From Eudorina sp. 2006-703-Eu-15 (Eukaryota; Chlorophyta; Chlorophyceae; Chlamydomonadales; Volvocaceae), in NCBI GenBank assembly GCA_003117195.1, contig BDSI01000041.1, forward strand, positions 447,501 through 511,500: DNA of 64,000 nt. The letters run 5' to 3'. This document shows, piece after piece, positions 54,554 through 64,000 of this stretch. The number at the start of each line of letters is the position of its first letter. Within the stretch, counting starts at the first letter, position 1. The notes below the pieces were generated by a model. That model ran no database searches. It was not told the origin of the DNA and saw nothing but the letters and a program-made list of their open reading frames with translations. The position numbers and the translations under genes were made by a program.

Positions 54554-56947
54554 CTAAGGATTAGACCATGAACCACAACGATATTGGCGCATAACTACGC
54601 CACATTGAGACCCGTGCGTACCTGGAAGATCACACACGCCCCCGCTTCCCTCCAAAGCCCCGACCAACGCCCAGTAAAAGTTGAAAGTGTGTCCTTGGAC
54701 ACCTTTCCCCGCCGCCAACATGTCCGCCGAATGGGGCCCCAGTGCACCCCGCAGCTCCACCGCATCCCGCCCATTCCTTCACAGCATCCCGACCACTCCT
54801 TCACACCCCGCTCGTCTTTCTGCGTGACATCATGCCATGAAGTGAAGGTGTTGAGAAACACCGAGTCTATGTGCATGACTCATTACTGTTTCAGAGGCGA
54901 GCCTTGGCAAGCCGCCGCATCTGAAGTCTGGACGGGCGCATGCGGCAGGATTGGATATCGAACTACTCCGCAGCCCCCCCTCCCCGGCCCCCCACCTGCG
55001 CTGCGCCAGCAGCACCGTCGGGCGCACCAGCCCGTCCCCCAGCAAACCTCAGATAGCTCCTGCAGCACCTCCTCCTCCGCCTCGCCTCCTCATGCGCATT
55101 AGCGACTTGCACGAGTGCGCAGCACGGGCCGGAGTGGTCGTGGGGCACGTCAGCAATTTTATTGGCCTCCTCCTCGACCGCGGGCCCAGGTCACCGCAAC
55201 ACCCACCAACCAGTCAGCCGTCCGAGCTCGCGTTCGCATCCTTGGATGGAAGTCCGCTCCAGGGAGCTTGGCGGGTATCGCATCCATTTCGCATGACCCC
55301 CATGCATGTGACCCCGTAGTGCGCCTCCCTTGTTCGGCCAAAAACCTTCCGTCCTGGCCCCGACCTGCCCCCTCCCGCTCTCTCTTACCTAATCCACGGT
55401 CCCAAGCATGCGGGTCTCCGACACGCTCCCCCGCACCACCCCATTGATGTGTAACGTCTTGGTCAGGTCACCCGTCATGACGAAGGGGCTGCCGGTGATC
55501 ACCTCGTCCATTTACCTGGGGTCCCGGGGCGGGATGGAACGGGTTTTCCATAGACCGCTTGATGGACGTATGCCCGGTATCTGGGGTGATGCAAACGATG
55601 ATTACCTGAAAACGCCCCATCCCGGAGGGAATGACCCAGCAGCAACGTGCGCACGTTGAGATGCCCTGTACCGTCCGGCCAAGCCCCGCACCCCCTCCGC
55701 AGCCCCCGCTTACTTGCACGCCCGCACCGACCGAGTGCGCTCGTGGAGGTTCATGATGGGCAGGTGCGGTCCCCGGCGCGCCTGCATATCCTCGTCCGCC
55801 CCAGGCGCGGCCTCGTCCGCGCTGGCTGCGGTGGCAGCGCCGCCCCTTGCGACGGCGACGGCGGCCGAAACCAGTACTAGATCCGGATCCAGACCCAACC
55901 CTGAGACCCTGAGGCGGAGCTACACGGCGGCGGCTGGCAGCTGGAAAACGAGGGCCGCGCTCAGGGAGGTGCCCATCGAAATGATGTTGTTGAAGAGGGT
56001 TACCACCCGTTGGTGGCCATCCTGGGGGAATGAATGGGAGGGATGAAAGGAGAGGGGAGGTTGGGGAGCGAGGGCGAGGGTTGGGTATGGGGCTGGATCG
56101 GACTGGATAGGATTGAACAACGATGAGGGGAGGAGGAGCGGCGAGCGGGTGTTCGTGTGGACAGGAGGGATGAGGAGTGCCGCACAGGCGCGAAATGAGC
56201 TGTGTGGAACTGGAGGAGGCGCGCATTTGGTCAGTCGCATCAAGGTGTGGGTGGCGCGAACGCGGCGGACAGCTCGCAGGTAGCAATCAACCAGTCAAAG
56301 CCTTCCCGCCTCCCAAGGTGCTATATCCACATCCGCCAAGATGCAATGCGCAGCAACGCGCTACGAAACGAAACGATGCGCAGCACAGATCAAGGCAGCG
56401 CAGAAAGACAACTGGCAGCGCAGGAGGAATGGGCGCAGTCTTCCCACCCCCGGGTCGGACCGCCGGCTACCGCCCTCACCGTCAGCCAGTGCTGAGTAGT
56501 GATGAGCCATTACTTAATCCGGCTGCTGCCGCTGCTGCAGCGGCTGCTGTAGCGGCGGCGGAGTATGGTTTCCACCGATGGGTTGGCTTAGCGCAGCGGT
56601 CCGAGGGGTCTGCGAATCGAGTGCTGGTGAGGATCGGGCGTGGTGCCGCTGGCGGTCGAGGCGCAGCGGCGGAGGATTGGGCCGAGGCCCAGGGCGAGGG
56701 ACTGACGGGCGCGTGGGCGCCGACGTGAGAGTTGGAACGAAGGCTAAGAATTACGCTGTGGCCGAGACGCCTGTAACGCAGTGGTAACGTGGTATTCGGT
56801 CGCGTCGTGAGTTGGGGAGCGGGCGTCGCCATCCAGGGCTCCCCATTCGTCGTCGGCTTGGACAGCGCCGCCGCTGTCGACCACCGACGCCAGAGCTTCG
56901 ACCAGAGACCCAGCGACAGAGGCGGCCTGGTTGAGCATGCGATTTGC
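54554..56947 (-). other. Unassigned minus-strand exon-like frames
   Basis: Exon-like minus frames with plausible splice borders are: 56740-56947, starting MANRMLNQAASVAGSLVEAL and then acidic DDEWGALDGD; about 55920-56026 (VVTLFNNIISMGTSLSAAL); about 55713-55898 (GLDPDLVLVSAAV to MNLHERTRSVRA); about 55398-55507 (VITGSPFVMTGDLTKTLHIN); and weaker ones at 54554-55050. Phases could not be made to agree across all of them, so I do not claim one protein. No family is recognised. A plus-strand frame (56177-56728) overlaps and is Ala-rich low complexity. Confidence 0.3.
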
Positions 56948-56979
56948 CATCAGAGGGGCAGGTGGGGGCAAAGGTCCGT

Positions 56980-57035
56980 GTACGGCTTACCATTCCAGTG
57001 CCGACACGGTACGGCTTACCATTCCAGTGCCTCCA
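56980..57035. repeat. Short direct repeat
   Basis: gtacggcttaccattccagt occurs twice, starting near 56980 and 57009, as a 29-base tandem unit. Confidence 0.8.
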
Positions 57036-57811
57036 AGAAAATTTGATTCTAGGTCATCGCTTTTCTCCGAGGTCATTGGCCGGTCCCAGATGGCGCTTGG
57101 CCCCGAGATCGGAAGCCGTGCTCCCTTGCTTGCTACGGATACGAACAGCTCCAAAGCAAGATTGATCATCTAGATCGCTATTGGTATCGTTGCCGATAGA
57201 ATTCCTCGCGGTCACGTTTCCATTGACCGTTAACAAATGCCCAGCTGGCCAACAAGACAAACAAGAAACGTACCAAAAATTGGTTGGTTTTAGGCGTATA
57301 TTCTCGCATGGAACATGTATGTGTATGTCTGTATGTGTGTAAAGCAGCTGAACCCCAAACCCATTCCACGGCAAACGTCGTGCAACGACCCAGGGGCGAC
57401 ACGAGCAGCGGTGCTGACTTACAAATGCAGCCCAAATGCAGCCAGCTGACAAACAATTCATTCTATTCCGCCTCATCGCCTGTTGTCCTAATCGTCTCCA
57501 AAGCCGCTTTAAGTTGCGCACATCACACAAACGAAACAGAAAGCAAAGCTCCCACCTCAAGAACGAAAAATCCAGCAATGAGCGACATGTTCAACAGCTC
57601 CTACAAGTTTTTTGCACGTTCTGTGTTCATGGTTGTCCTCCTCTGCTCCTCAGCGCACCCTCCCGCACGCCACGCCTTCGGGACACCTCTCCCTCACGCA
57701 TTCTAATTGGCCCCCCCTTCACAGAAATAAGCTAAGCACTCCTCCCCTGCGAATGGAAACCACCCTTGGCCGCAAACACCGAAGTCGCGACCGTTCCGGT
57801 AGGCAGCTGCT
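57036..57811. other. 3' flank of the ACP gene, no other gene seen
   Basis: Contains a minus-strand TGTAA at 57423-57419, about 390 bases past the ACP stop, a plausible polyadenylation signal. A CT/AT-rich stretch lies near 57300-57345. Confidence 0.55.
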
Positions 57812-58311
57812 TCACTTCGCCATGGGGTTGCTGCATACATAGTTGATCGCATCCGCAACGGAAGCAATCTTATCGGCCTCCGCATCAGGGATTTCCAGGC
57901 CGAACTCCTCTTCCAAAGCCATGACCAGCTCAACAACGTCCAAGCTATCCAGGCCCAGGTCCTTCTCAAAGCTCGCCGTGGGCGTCACCTGAAACCATGA
58001 CATCAGACAAAAGCTCGTTATGAACCATGCTCCATCTGCACTCAGCCGACAGACTGAAGTGCGCACCCCACCACCACAACGAAAAAGCCTGCATTACCTA
58101 CCTTAGATGCATCGATCTTCTCAAAGTGCTTTGTGACGTGAATCACACGCTCCGTCACGGTGTCCTTGTCCAGGAAGCCCCCGCCGAATCCCCGGCTGAT
58201 TATGTTTGTGAACGTTGGCAGGGCGGTTTGATAAGTGCTGGAGTTCGCAGTTACACGCAAGTGCTTCAGCACAGTAGACCTAAACAAGTTCGCTGCCGAA
58301 GACAGGGCCAT
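57812..58311 (-). CDS. Mitochondrial acyl carrier protein, 2 exons
   Basis: Carries the growing acyl chain on a 4'-phosphopantetheine arm in mitochondrial fatty acid synthesis, and in plants and algae is also tied to complex I. Exon 1 is 58102-58311 and exon 2 is 57812-57988, phase 0, giving 128 residues. The first 45 or so residues are rich in Ser, Thr, Arg and Leu without acidic residues, like a mitochondrial presequence, and end near [11 protein letters not shown]. The carrier domain follows: [16 protein letters not shown], then [14 protein letters not shown] with the attachment Ser, then [17 protein letters not shown]. The start is the Met at 58311; an upstream in-frame Met (58398) would put a hydrophobic, Cys-rich leader before it and is less likely. 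The gene is divergent from MAT1. Confidence 0.93.
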
Positions 58312-58738
58312 TTTGGAAAGCTGGTCGCTCACACAGCACAGCCGGAAAGTTCCGAAAGCGAATCCACAGCTGAGTTCCTGCGGAAAAGTTAAGTTCAATA
58401 GGGGCTACACAGCAGCACTGGGACCGCTGCCTGATTTTCCCTCGTACGCAGCGTACTACATCCGAAACTGGGAGCGGTTCTTTGCGCTCAGACAAGTCAC
58501 TCGTTAAAAATGTTTTTGTGGCTGCATTGAAAACTTGTTCATTACAAGGTCATGATGGAGTAACCATTGTACCCGCATGGATTGCCCATAGCCTACCTGA
58601 GTCCACCTGTCGTCAGGCTCAGTCATGCAGATATCTCGGGCGAGGGAACCGCCATAAACCTTTACCCGGTTGCCTGCGTGACGTAGCTGTGACCCTTGCC
58701 CCACGCGTCCAGTACGAGGTTGCACCGACCGCGGCTAC
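58312..58738. promoter_or_regulatory. Shared intergenic region between ACP (minus) and MAT1 (plus)
   Basis: 427 bp separate the two start codons. No RING-finger code and no other gene is seen in the three plus frames. No clear TATA box is visible. Confidence 0.5.
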
Positions 58739-61080
58739 ATGGATATCGACCTGGATAAGGAGCTCAAAGTCCGGCGGCGCATCCTCGCCATGTACGTACC
58801 TTCAATGTTTCTCAGAGAAGCATGGGGGGTTGCCTGACCTGTTGTTGGCGGCGTTCGGTGACACGGTCGACCATGGGGAGTTCTTGACGGGTGGCTAGGG
58901 GCAAGTGACAGATTTTGTGACGGGTGGCGCGGCGCCCGTACCCGGCCCTCCCCATCCCAGCTACAATAAGGACCGTGAGGACTTTGCCAGCAAGGAAGCC
59001 TACGATGACTACCTGGAGGAGGTTGAAGACATCAGTGAGTGGGAGGGATGGGCGGCGCCCCGGGAGCTCTGGGCTGGCGTGGGACATGGCACGGGGCAGA
59101 GGCATGGGATCGGCTCTTAAAGTTGTCAGCGTCACGTCACAGGTTTCATGAGAGGAGGCCCGCGCAAGTCAGACCTGGGTTGGGGGGTTTCGGAGGTGGG
59201 TGACAAGAAGGGCAATCGAGCCAATTGTGGATTGAGACTGTCCAAACGCAGGACGAGGTTGCCCGTGCCTGCGGGACATGGAGCATGTGTTGAACGGTAG
59301 GGGAGCGGAGCCTGTTTGGGTTTGAGCTGTCGTTCAGTGCGCGGTCTGCCTCGGCCGGTTGTGCGTGGGTGTTCCCATGCAAGACTGTATAGGCCGCATC
59401 TCTGGTCACAGCTTGTGTGCCCGCACCCTTCCCTGACCGCCTTCTGGCCCCCCCTCCACCCCCCACCTCCCCCACACACAAGTCTGGCGGTTGGCCACCA
59501 ATGTGGACGTGGAGCGCACGGAGGCCCAGGTGCGCAAGTACCGCCAACAGAACCAGGAGCAGATCAACGCAAAGAGCGCCAAACAGGTGGGATGGGGTTA
59601 TCGGGTATGGGACGGGGTCCAGGGGTCCAGGGGACGGAATGACGGGTGGAGCGGTGTTTGGGTGGAGGCGGAGGAGGCGCGAAGTGACGGGTTGCTGGGG
59701 TGCGACTGCAACCCTTCCAGGGGTGCGCTTCAGAGAGGTAGGTCGTTTTGGAATTCGGGCTTGGTGGAACGATGAAGGCGGCGTGTTCTATGGCTGGAGC
59801 GCGCGGCACACGATGGGGCGCAACGGCTGGCGGCTCAGCACGGCTCACGGATGGGGTTGTGAGTGGGGTTGTGAGGTCGATCCCTTGCCGCTGCGCAGGC
59901 CAACATGGAGGCCCAGACGGTCGCGGCACAGCTGACGGCAGCCTCCCTGGCGGCAGCGGCACAGGCGGCCAAGGCGGCAGGACCTCCCATGTAAGTTGCG
60001 CTTGGGCACCAACGCACCATAGAATACAATCAACGGATAGTTCTGGTTGCGGACACCCAAAAGTGATCATCAACTTCATCGCGAGCCATGGTTGACCCTT
60101 AAATCGGCGGGCAAACCCATAAATGTCGTACATCCCCATCATCATGCTCGAACGTAAAGTTCTAACTCATGAGTTGAACGGGATCAGAAGTTTGGAGTGG
60201 CCCTCCTTCGGACCTCCTCTCCCCATACGCACTCTCTCAAACACTTACTCGTGCCACCTCCCATGTGGTTTGCATGTCGCGTCTTCGGGACTGCACCGAA
60301 GGTCCGGGGGGCTGCCCACCATTCTGCCCAAGCTCGTACAAGACTACAACACGTTGCTGGACGGTGGGCGGAACTTCAAGTACGACAGGCGCCTGTTGGA
60401 CCGTCCTGGCGCCGAGGCAGAGGCGGCCGGCGGCTGGACACCAGGTGGGCGGGTGGGTGGGTGGGCGGGGATTCACGGGCCAGCCGCGCGCGGGCGCTGT
60501 ACTTGAGACTGCAGGAGAAGAGTTGAGCCGGGTTAAAATAGCAAGCGTTGGCTGTTGTTGGTTTTGATCACGCCCAGGTCCGTTAGGTTTCATCGTCATT
60601 GCAATTCGCAGTGGGCACTCGCGGCATGTGGGCGCGTCTTAGTTCCCTGAGCTGTCCCACTACCGGTCACGCAAGGTCCAGGTATGGCACAGATGGAGTC
60701 TGGTGGTGAGGGGCTTCGGGGTGCAGATGGTCGGATGGAGCGCACTGCACCCTGGCCCGCCCCGCATTCCTCGATAAGACGTCGAGGGACCTGCCCGCAC
60801 CACCGCCCGAGGGACGGAGCCCGCACCAGCGGCACACGGGATCACCAACACGGCATTCATTTGACAGCCCATTCTGCCATCATGCCACACCATCCTCCTC
60901 CTTGAAGTTGCTTCCGAAACTGTCTAGCCGACACTCACCCTGCCCCCCGCACTGTCGGTTGTTCTCTGCTGCGGTCACTTGGCGGGCTGGCGTTCATCGG
61001 TAGGTGTGGCTCGCGCCCGCCTGTCTCAGGAGGCGTTCAGCTCACTGCTGCCACCGGTGCGGCTCCTGGTGGCGAGCTGA
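58739..61080 (+). CDS. MAT1: CDK-activating kinase assembly factor MAT1 (TFIIH/CAK subunit), 6 exons
   Basis: MAT1 holds CDK7-type kinase and cyclin H together and anchors CAK to TFIIH in the nucleus. Exons with matching phases: 58739-58791, 58961-59034, 59483-59586, 59899-59990, 60302-60444, 61004-61080; 180 residues. The helical core is clear: DKELKVRRRILAIYNKDRED, ASKEAYDDYLEEVEDI, WRLATNVDVERTEAQVRKY with QQNQEQINAK. After an Ala-rich segment and GGLPTILPKLVQDYNTLL, the C-terminus ARLSQEAFSSLLPPVRLL matches the family's conserved tail that activates the kinase. The N-terminal RING finger of animal and fungal MAT1 is not seen. An in-frame stop lies 54 bases before the chosen Met, so a further 5' exon could only join through a splice site close by (a ccag at 58708-58711). 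Confidence 0.85.
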
Positions 61081-62000
61081 GGCCGGCAGCAGCTGCAGCA
61101 GCACCCCACTCCCACCGGATGACCCAACTGCGGCTGCCGCACAGGGGCGGCCGCCTGCACGGTAGGCCACAGAAGCCTGCACGGCGTGTCTCCGGGGTGC
61201 TGGTGCTGGTGCCGACTCGGAGGGAAGCACAGCCTGGCCGGGAGCTGGGACATACACCCCGTCAGCGGGGTGTTGCTGCTGGTGGCGCTTGGGTGAGTGG
61301 CGGCACGGGACGCTGGCGCGGAGGTCAAGATGTGTTTGCTCATGAGCAGATGGATTATCTCTGGGCAAACGCAGTTGTTCAAGCAGACAAGCAGACAGGC
61401 AGAGAGACAGACTGGCGGACATGCAGAGAGACAGACTGGCGGACATGTGGAGAGACAGAACGCTGGGCCGCCAGGGTGCCATGACCCATGCGGCGCTGTG
61501 CCACAGTGCAAACCCTTCCCCGGTTGTGAGCCAGTGGTGGGCAGCATGTGCGGCCCATCCATCCACCGGTCTGGTCCTCGTGATAGCCCTGACTGGAGCT
61601 GGGACGAATCAGCGCCCTTGGGTTGCTGTGGCCCATGAATGCTGAGACGTAGGTGTTGGTTGGCAAACAAGTCGTTTGATTTTCAGCCGTGTCCTTGGAA
61701 ATCTTGTCGGTGAATATGGCACCCGGAGGTGTGCCCTTCTGCAGGGCGGCAATGCGTTTCCCACAGTAGTGTGACGCAGTGTGCAAGTGACAGGTGCTGG
61801 CGTGTATCCGCATTGACGCGGTTAGGACTGGTTAGGACTAGCTCTGCAGATAGTATGCAATGCGGGTCCGGGTCAGTCAGCTCAGTCGCAGCTTCCAGGA
61901 GATAATGAGCGCGGTGGTTCCATGCGTGATGGTGTGGGCCTGCAATACGCGGCGGTGTGCATTTGTAAGTGGATGGATGGATGTTTGAATGTTACAGAGG
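61081..62000 (+). other. MAT1 3' flank, no other gene seen
   Basis: A plus-strand TGTAA near 61966 could end the MAT1 transcript, giving a long 3' UTR. GGATGGATGG low complexity lies next to it. The open frames on both strands look random. Confidence 0.45.
61378..61460. repeat. 24-bp minisatellite
   Basis: Two full copies and one partial copy of cagagagacagactggcgg plus acatg, in the 3' flank of MAT1. Confidence 0.8.
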
Positions 62001-63748
62001 ACCATGTGCGGGCCATCTCTTCATGGCTCGCGGCCCGGCATCAGTGGCCTGACATCCACGTCTAAACAGTTCGTATCATCATAATTGCGTTGGCCTGGGC
62101 GCCTTGGTCAGGCGGGTACGTTGAAGCTCTTCGAGCTTGCGGACTTACCCTATCTTCTGTGCGTGTTTCCGCACTGGCATGGACGTCGTGCGCCTCGCAC
62201 CAGATACGGTGCGTACGCAGGTCTGTCGTCTGGTCCTGTCCGGTCATGGCTGCTGGGTCCGACCCCCGGCAACATTCGTTTCATCGGCTCGCGCGTTTGC
62301 CAGCTGCCCTGTGCCACCCCACGCGTGCGGCCCATGCGGCTCGGAGTTGCGTCAACAGCGCCCTCGCTGCGATGAACGGGCAGAGAGATCAAGAGAGATC
62401 TCAGTGTTACTTTCTCTAGGCCTTTTGTGAAGACCGTCTGAGTTCATAATCTCCATTTGTTATCAAGATGGAGCGCTTGCGATACTGCTAGGCACGCTCG
62501 GACGAGAATGTACGGTACATGTTGACCGATACTGCAATCTCCGAGGCCCATGACATTCCCGAAATGATATGTGGTTTTAATTAAGCATGAAATACAAATT
62601 AAGAAACCAAACCAATGGGATTGGGCCGGCCAGGGACAATGGAACCAAGGGTAATCAAGGTTCCATCAAGGGTGATTACCCTTGATGAAACCTGCTGGTG
62701 AAGCTATCCGGGTGAGCTCGATTTCATTGTTATTTCTGACTGAATTCCATTGCTCTTATTCGCTTCTTGTTGTACTATCAAAAGCACGGGGTGGCGAACG
62801 GACCGTGCATCATAACATAATTTAATGTTTCCAGGTAGAGCTTTATCACAATTTAACCTAAAGCATATTTATTCGATCCTTGCCTGGGCGCGCGCGTTGT
62901 CGTTGCTGCGACAATTCACAGCAGACAGCTAATAGTGCAAGCTGAGTACTACAATATTTACACATTTGGAAATCTAAATCGTTTCATTTCTATGAACAGA
63001 ACGTTCATATGATTATGGTAATTTGTCGGACTGAGCTGCAACGGAGGTGTACGCCAACCGCTCTGCAAGGCACGTCGATCATGTTCAAACGATGCCGTTG
63101 TTCCGAGCAGAACCTCGACTCCACCTGTTTCCTTTGCTGGGAATGACTTGTCCTTGTCCTGCAGGGCCTCTGTGTCAGAATGACAACTTCCAGTCATGGT
63201 TCCAGCAAAGTAAATGCGTGGATGCCTGGCCCGCACAGCGTTTGCAAAGCTCCCTAAGACCCAACTCAAAAGCACCCGAGGTCCGGCGGGTGCGGGACCC
63301 TGTGGAGCTGTTGCCCGTTAACGGACTCCGCAACCCTTCGCGCGTGTTGGCACGTTCGTGCGCGGACTCCTAACAACCATCCACACTGCCCTTCCAATGG
63401 ACATCTACTCGGTGCCAGCAAACCCATCTGGCAGGCCCACACCACTCCTTAATAGGAATGAATCCTACCATGTTCTCGTGTCTTACTAACTCCTCTGCCC
63501 CTGTGCCAGCAGGTCGCTGTTGGCGGCAACGGTGACATGCCGGTGGCGCTATGCCATGTCGGGACACGTGACCCGGACTCTGACACAAGGGCCCGCCGTG
63601 TGTCGAACATGACGGCGCATGGGGCCTCGCAGCCAGTCCTGCAACAGGCGTGGCCGCGGCCGCCATGCCAGGCTGAAATGCGGAATGCGGACCAGCAACC
63701 CCACCACTCACAGCCAGTGGCAGGCATTGGAGGAGGCGACTCATCACC
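62001..63748. other. Intergenic region, no gene assigned
   Basis: GC-rich to about 62440, then clearly AT-richer to about 63050. No conserved motif was recognised in any frame. A 15-bp hairpin lies at 62659-62692. Confidence 0.45.
62659..62692. repeat. 15-bp hairpin
   Basis: Arms ggttccatcaagggt and acccttgatgaaacc pair with one mismatch around a 4-base loop. Just before it a second small palindrome (ggaacc ... ggttcc) overlaps. Confidence 0.8.
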
Positions 63749-64000
63749 ATGGACCCGGGGACCGGGCTGGAGTCGCCCCGGGTGGACAAAGTCATGTGCC
63801 GGCAACACGGCGCCGCTGACCCGGCAGACACTGGCGGCGCTCTTGCCACTTCTCCAGGCGCCACCGCAGCTACGGAGCCGCCCGCGGCCCATGCCGCAGC
63901 AGAGGCTGACCCCATCGGGGCCACTGCCGGCTTCAGCGGCACCGGCGGCACGGACCCTCGTGTTGCTGATGGCTCTGGTGGTCGCGTCTTGCCATGTGCG
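63749..64000 (+). CDS. Open frame running off the right edge, Ala/Gly/Thr-rich, unidentified
   Basis: From ATG at 63749 the frame MDPGTGLESPRVDK stays open for 84 codons to the window end. It has G/C-rich third positions and a low-complexity composition (ATEPPAAHAAAEADPIG, GFSGTGGTDPRV) common in green algal proteins. No domain is seen. The frame is also open upstream of the Met for some distance, and an overlapping minus frame (63370-63951) is open too, so the assignment is weak. Confidence 0.3.
   Translation, partial: MDPGTGLESPRVDKVMCRQHGAADPADTGGALATSPGATAATEPPAAHAAAEADPIGATAGFSGTGGTDPRVADGSGGRVLPCA

Noticed and set aside
58504..58725. Cys pairs before MAT1 (CDPC...C) as a RING finger
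   Set aside because: Spacing and His are wrong for C3HC4, and an in-frame stop precedes them.
61026..61670. 214-codon minus frame downstream of MAT1
   Set aside because: It overlaps the MAT1 terminal exon and a minisatellite, and gives a Cys/Pro/Ser repeat protein explained by the tandem repeat.
63370..63951. 193-codon minus frame at the right edge
   Set aside because: Opposite an Ala/Gly-rich plus frame of similar openness in GC-rich DNA. Neither has a domain, and the plus frame continues to the edge, so only that one was listed, at low confidence.

Overview
The window looks like nuclear DNA of a green alga (Chlorophyta). The right part has short intron-split genes with GC-rich exons. The sequence TGTAA, the usual chlorophyte polyadenylation signal, lies just upstream of the poly(A) of every retroelement with an intact 3' end. 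A short telomere-type CCCTAAA tract sits at 40.08 kb, which is the Arabidopsis/Chlorella repeat and not the Chlamydomonas TTTTAGGG form. The species cannot be named from sequence alone. The repeat structure recalls Zepp-type LINE clusters described at trebouxiophyte chromosome ends.

Left part, 1-40 kb: no host gene is visible. It starts with a 569-586 bp satellite array (1-3046, resuming at 4815-5340 and 10366-11091). The rest is a nested pile of one L1-like LINE family in both orientations, every copy 5'-truncated, plus a tRNA-like SINE family. Element limits come from poly(A)/poly(T) tracts, short target-site duplications and restored target sequence on both sides. Joined copies give most of an ORF2: endonuclease C-terminus, linker, reverse transcriptase with an ADD box, a long C-terminal region, a Gln-rich zinc finger, then a 1 kb 3' UTR. 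A 2.19 kb block of already nested insertions is tandemly duplicated (21763-26133), and a relative of its first part lies at 34404-35580. Most long open frames here arise because the LINE 3' UTR is A-poor on the sense strand.

Junction, about 40.1 kb: the last LINE fragment abuts about 24 bases of CCCTAAA repeats, in the orientation expected for a chromosome end on the left. The retroelement pile may have been added outside an older telomere. The first gene inside, a vacuolar iron transporter homologue, seems to lack its final membrane segment.

Right part, 40.6-64 kb: four genes are well supported by exon-by-exon reading. They are a VIT/CCC1 iron transporter (minus, 7 exons), a sulfotransferase-like/class IV aminotransferase fusion of the plant BCAT-like type (minus, about 14 exons), a mitochondrial acyl carrier protein (minus, 2 exons) and the TFIIH/CAK assembly factor MAT1 (plus, 6 exons). 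The ACP and MAT1 genes are divergent across about 430 bp. Exon-like reading frames between 54.5 and 57 kb could not be assigned, and an Ala/Gly-rich open frame runs off the right edge.
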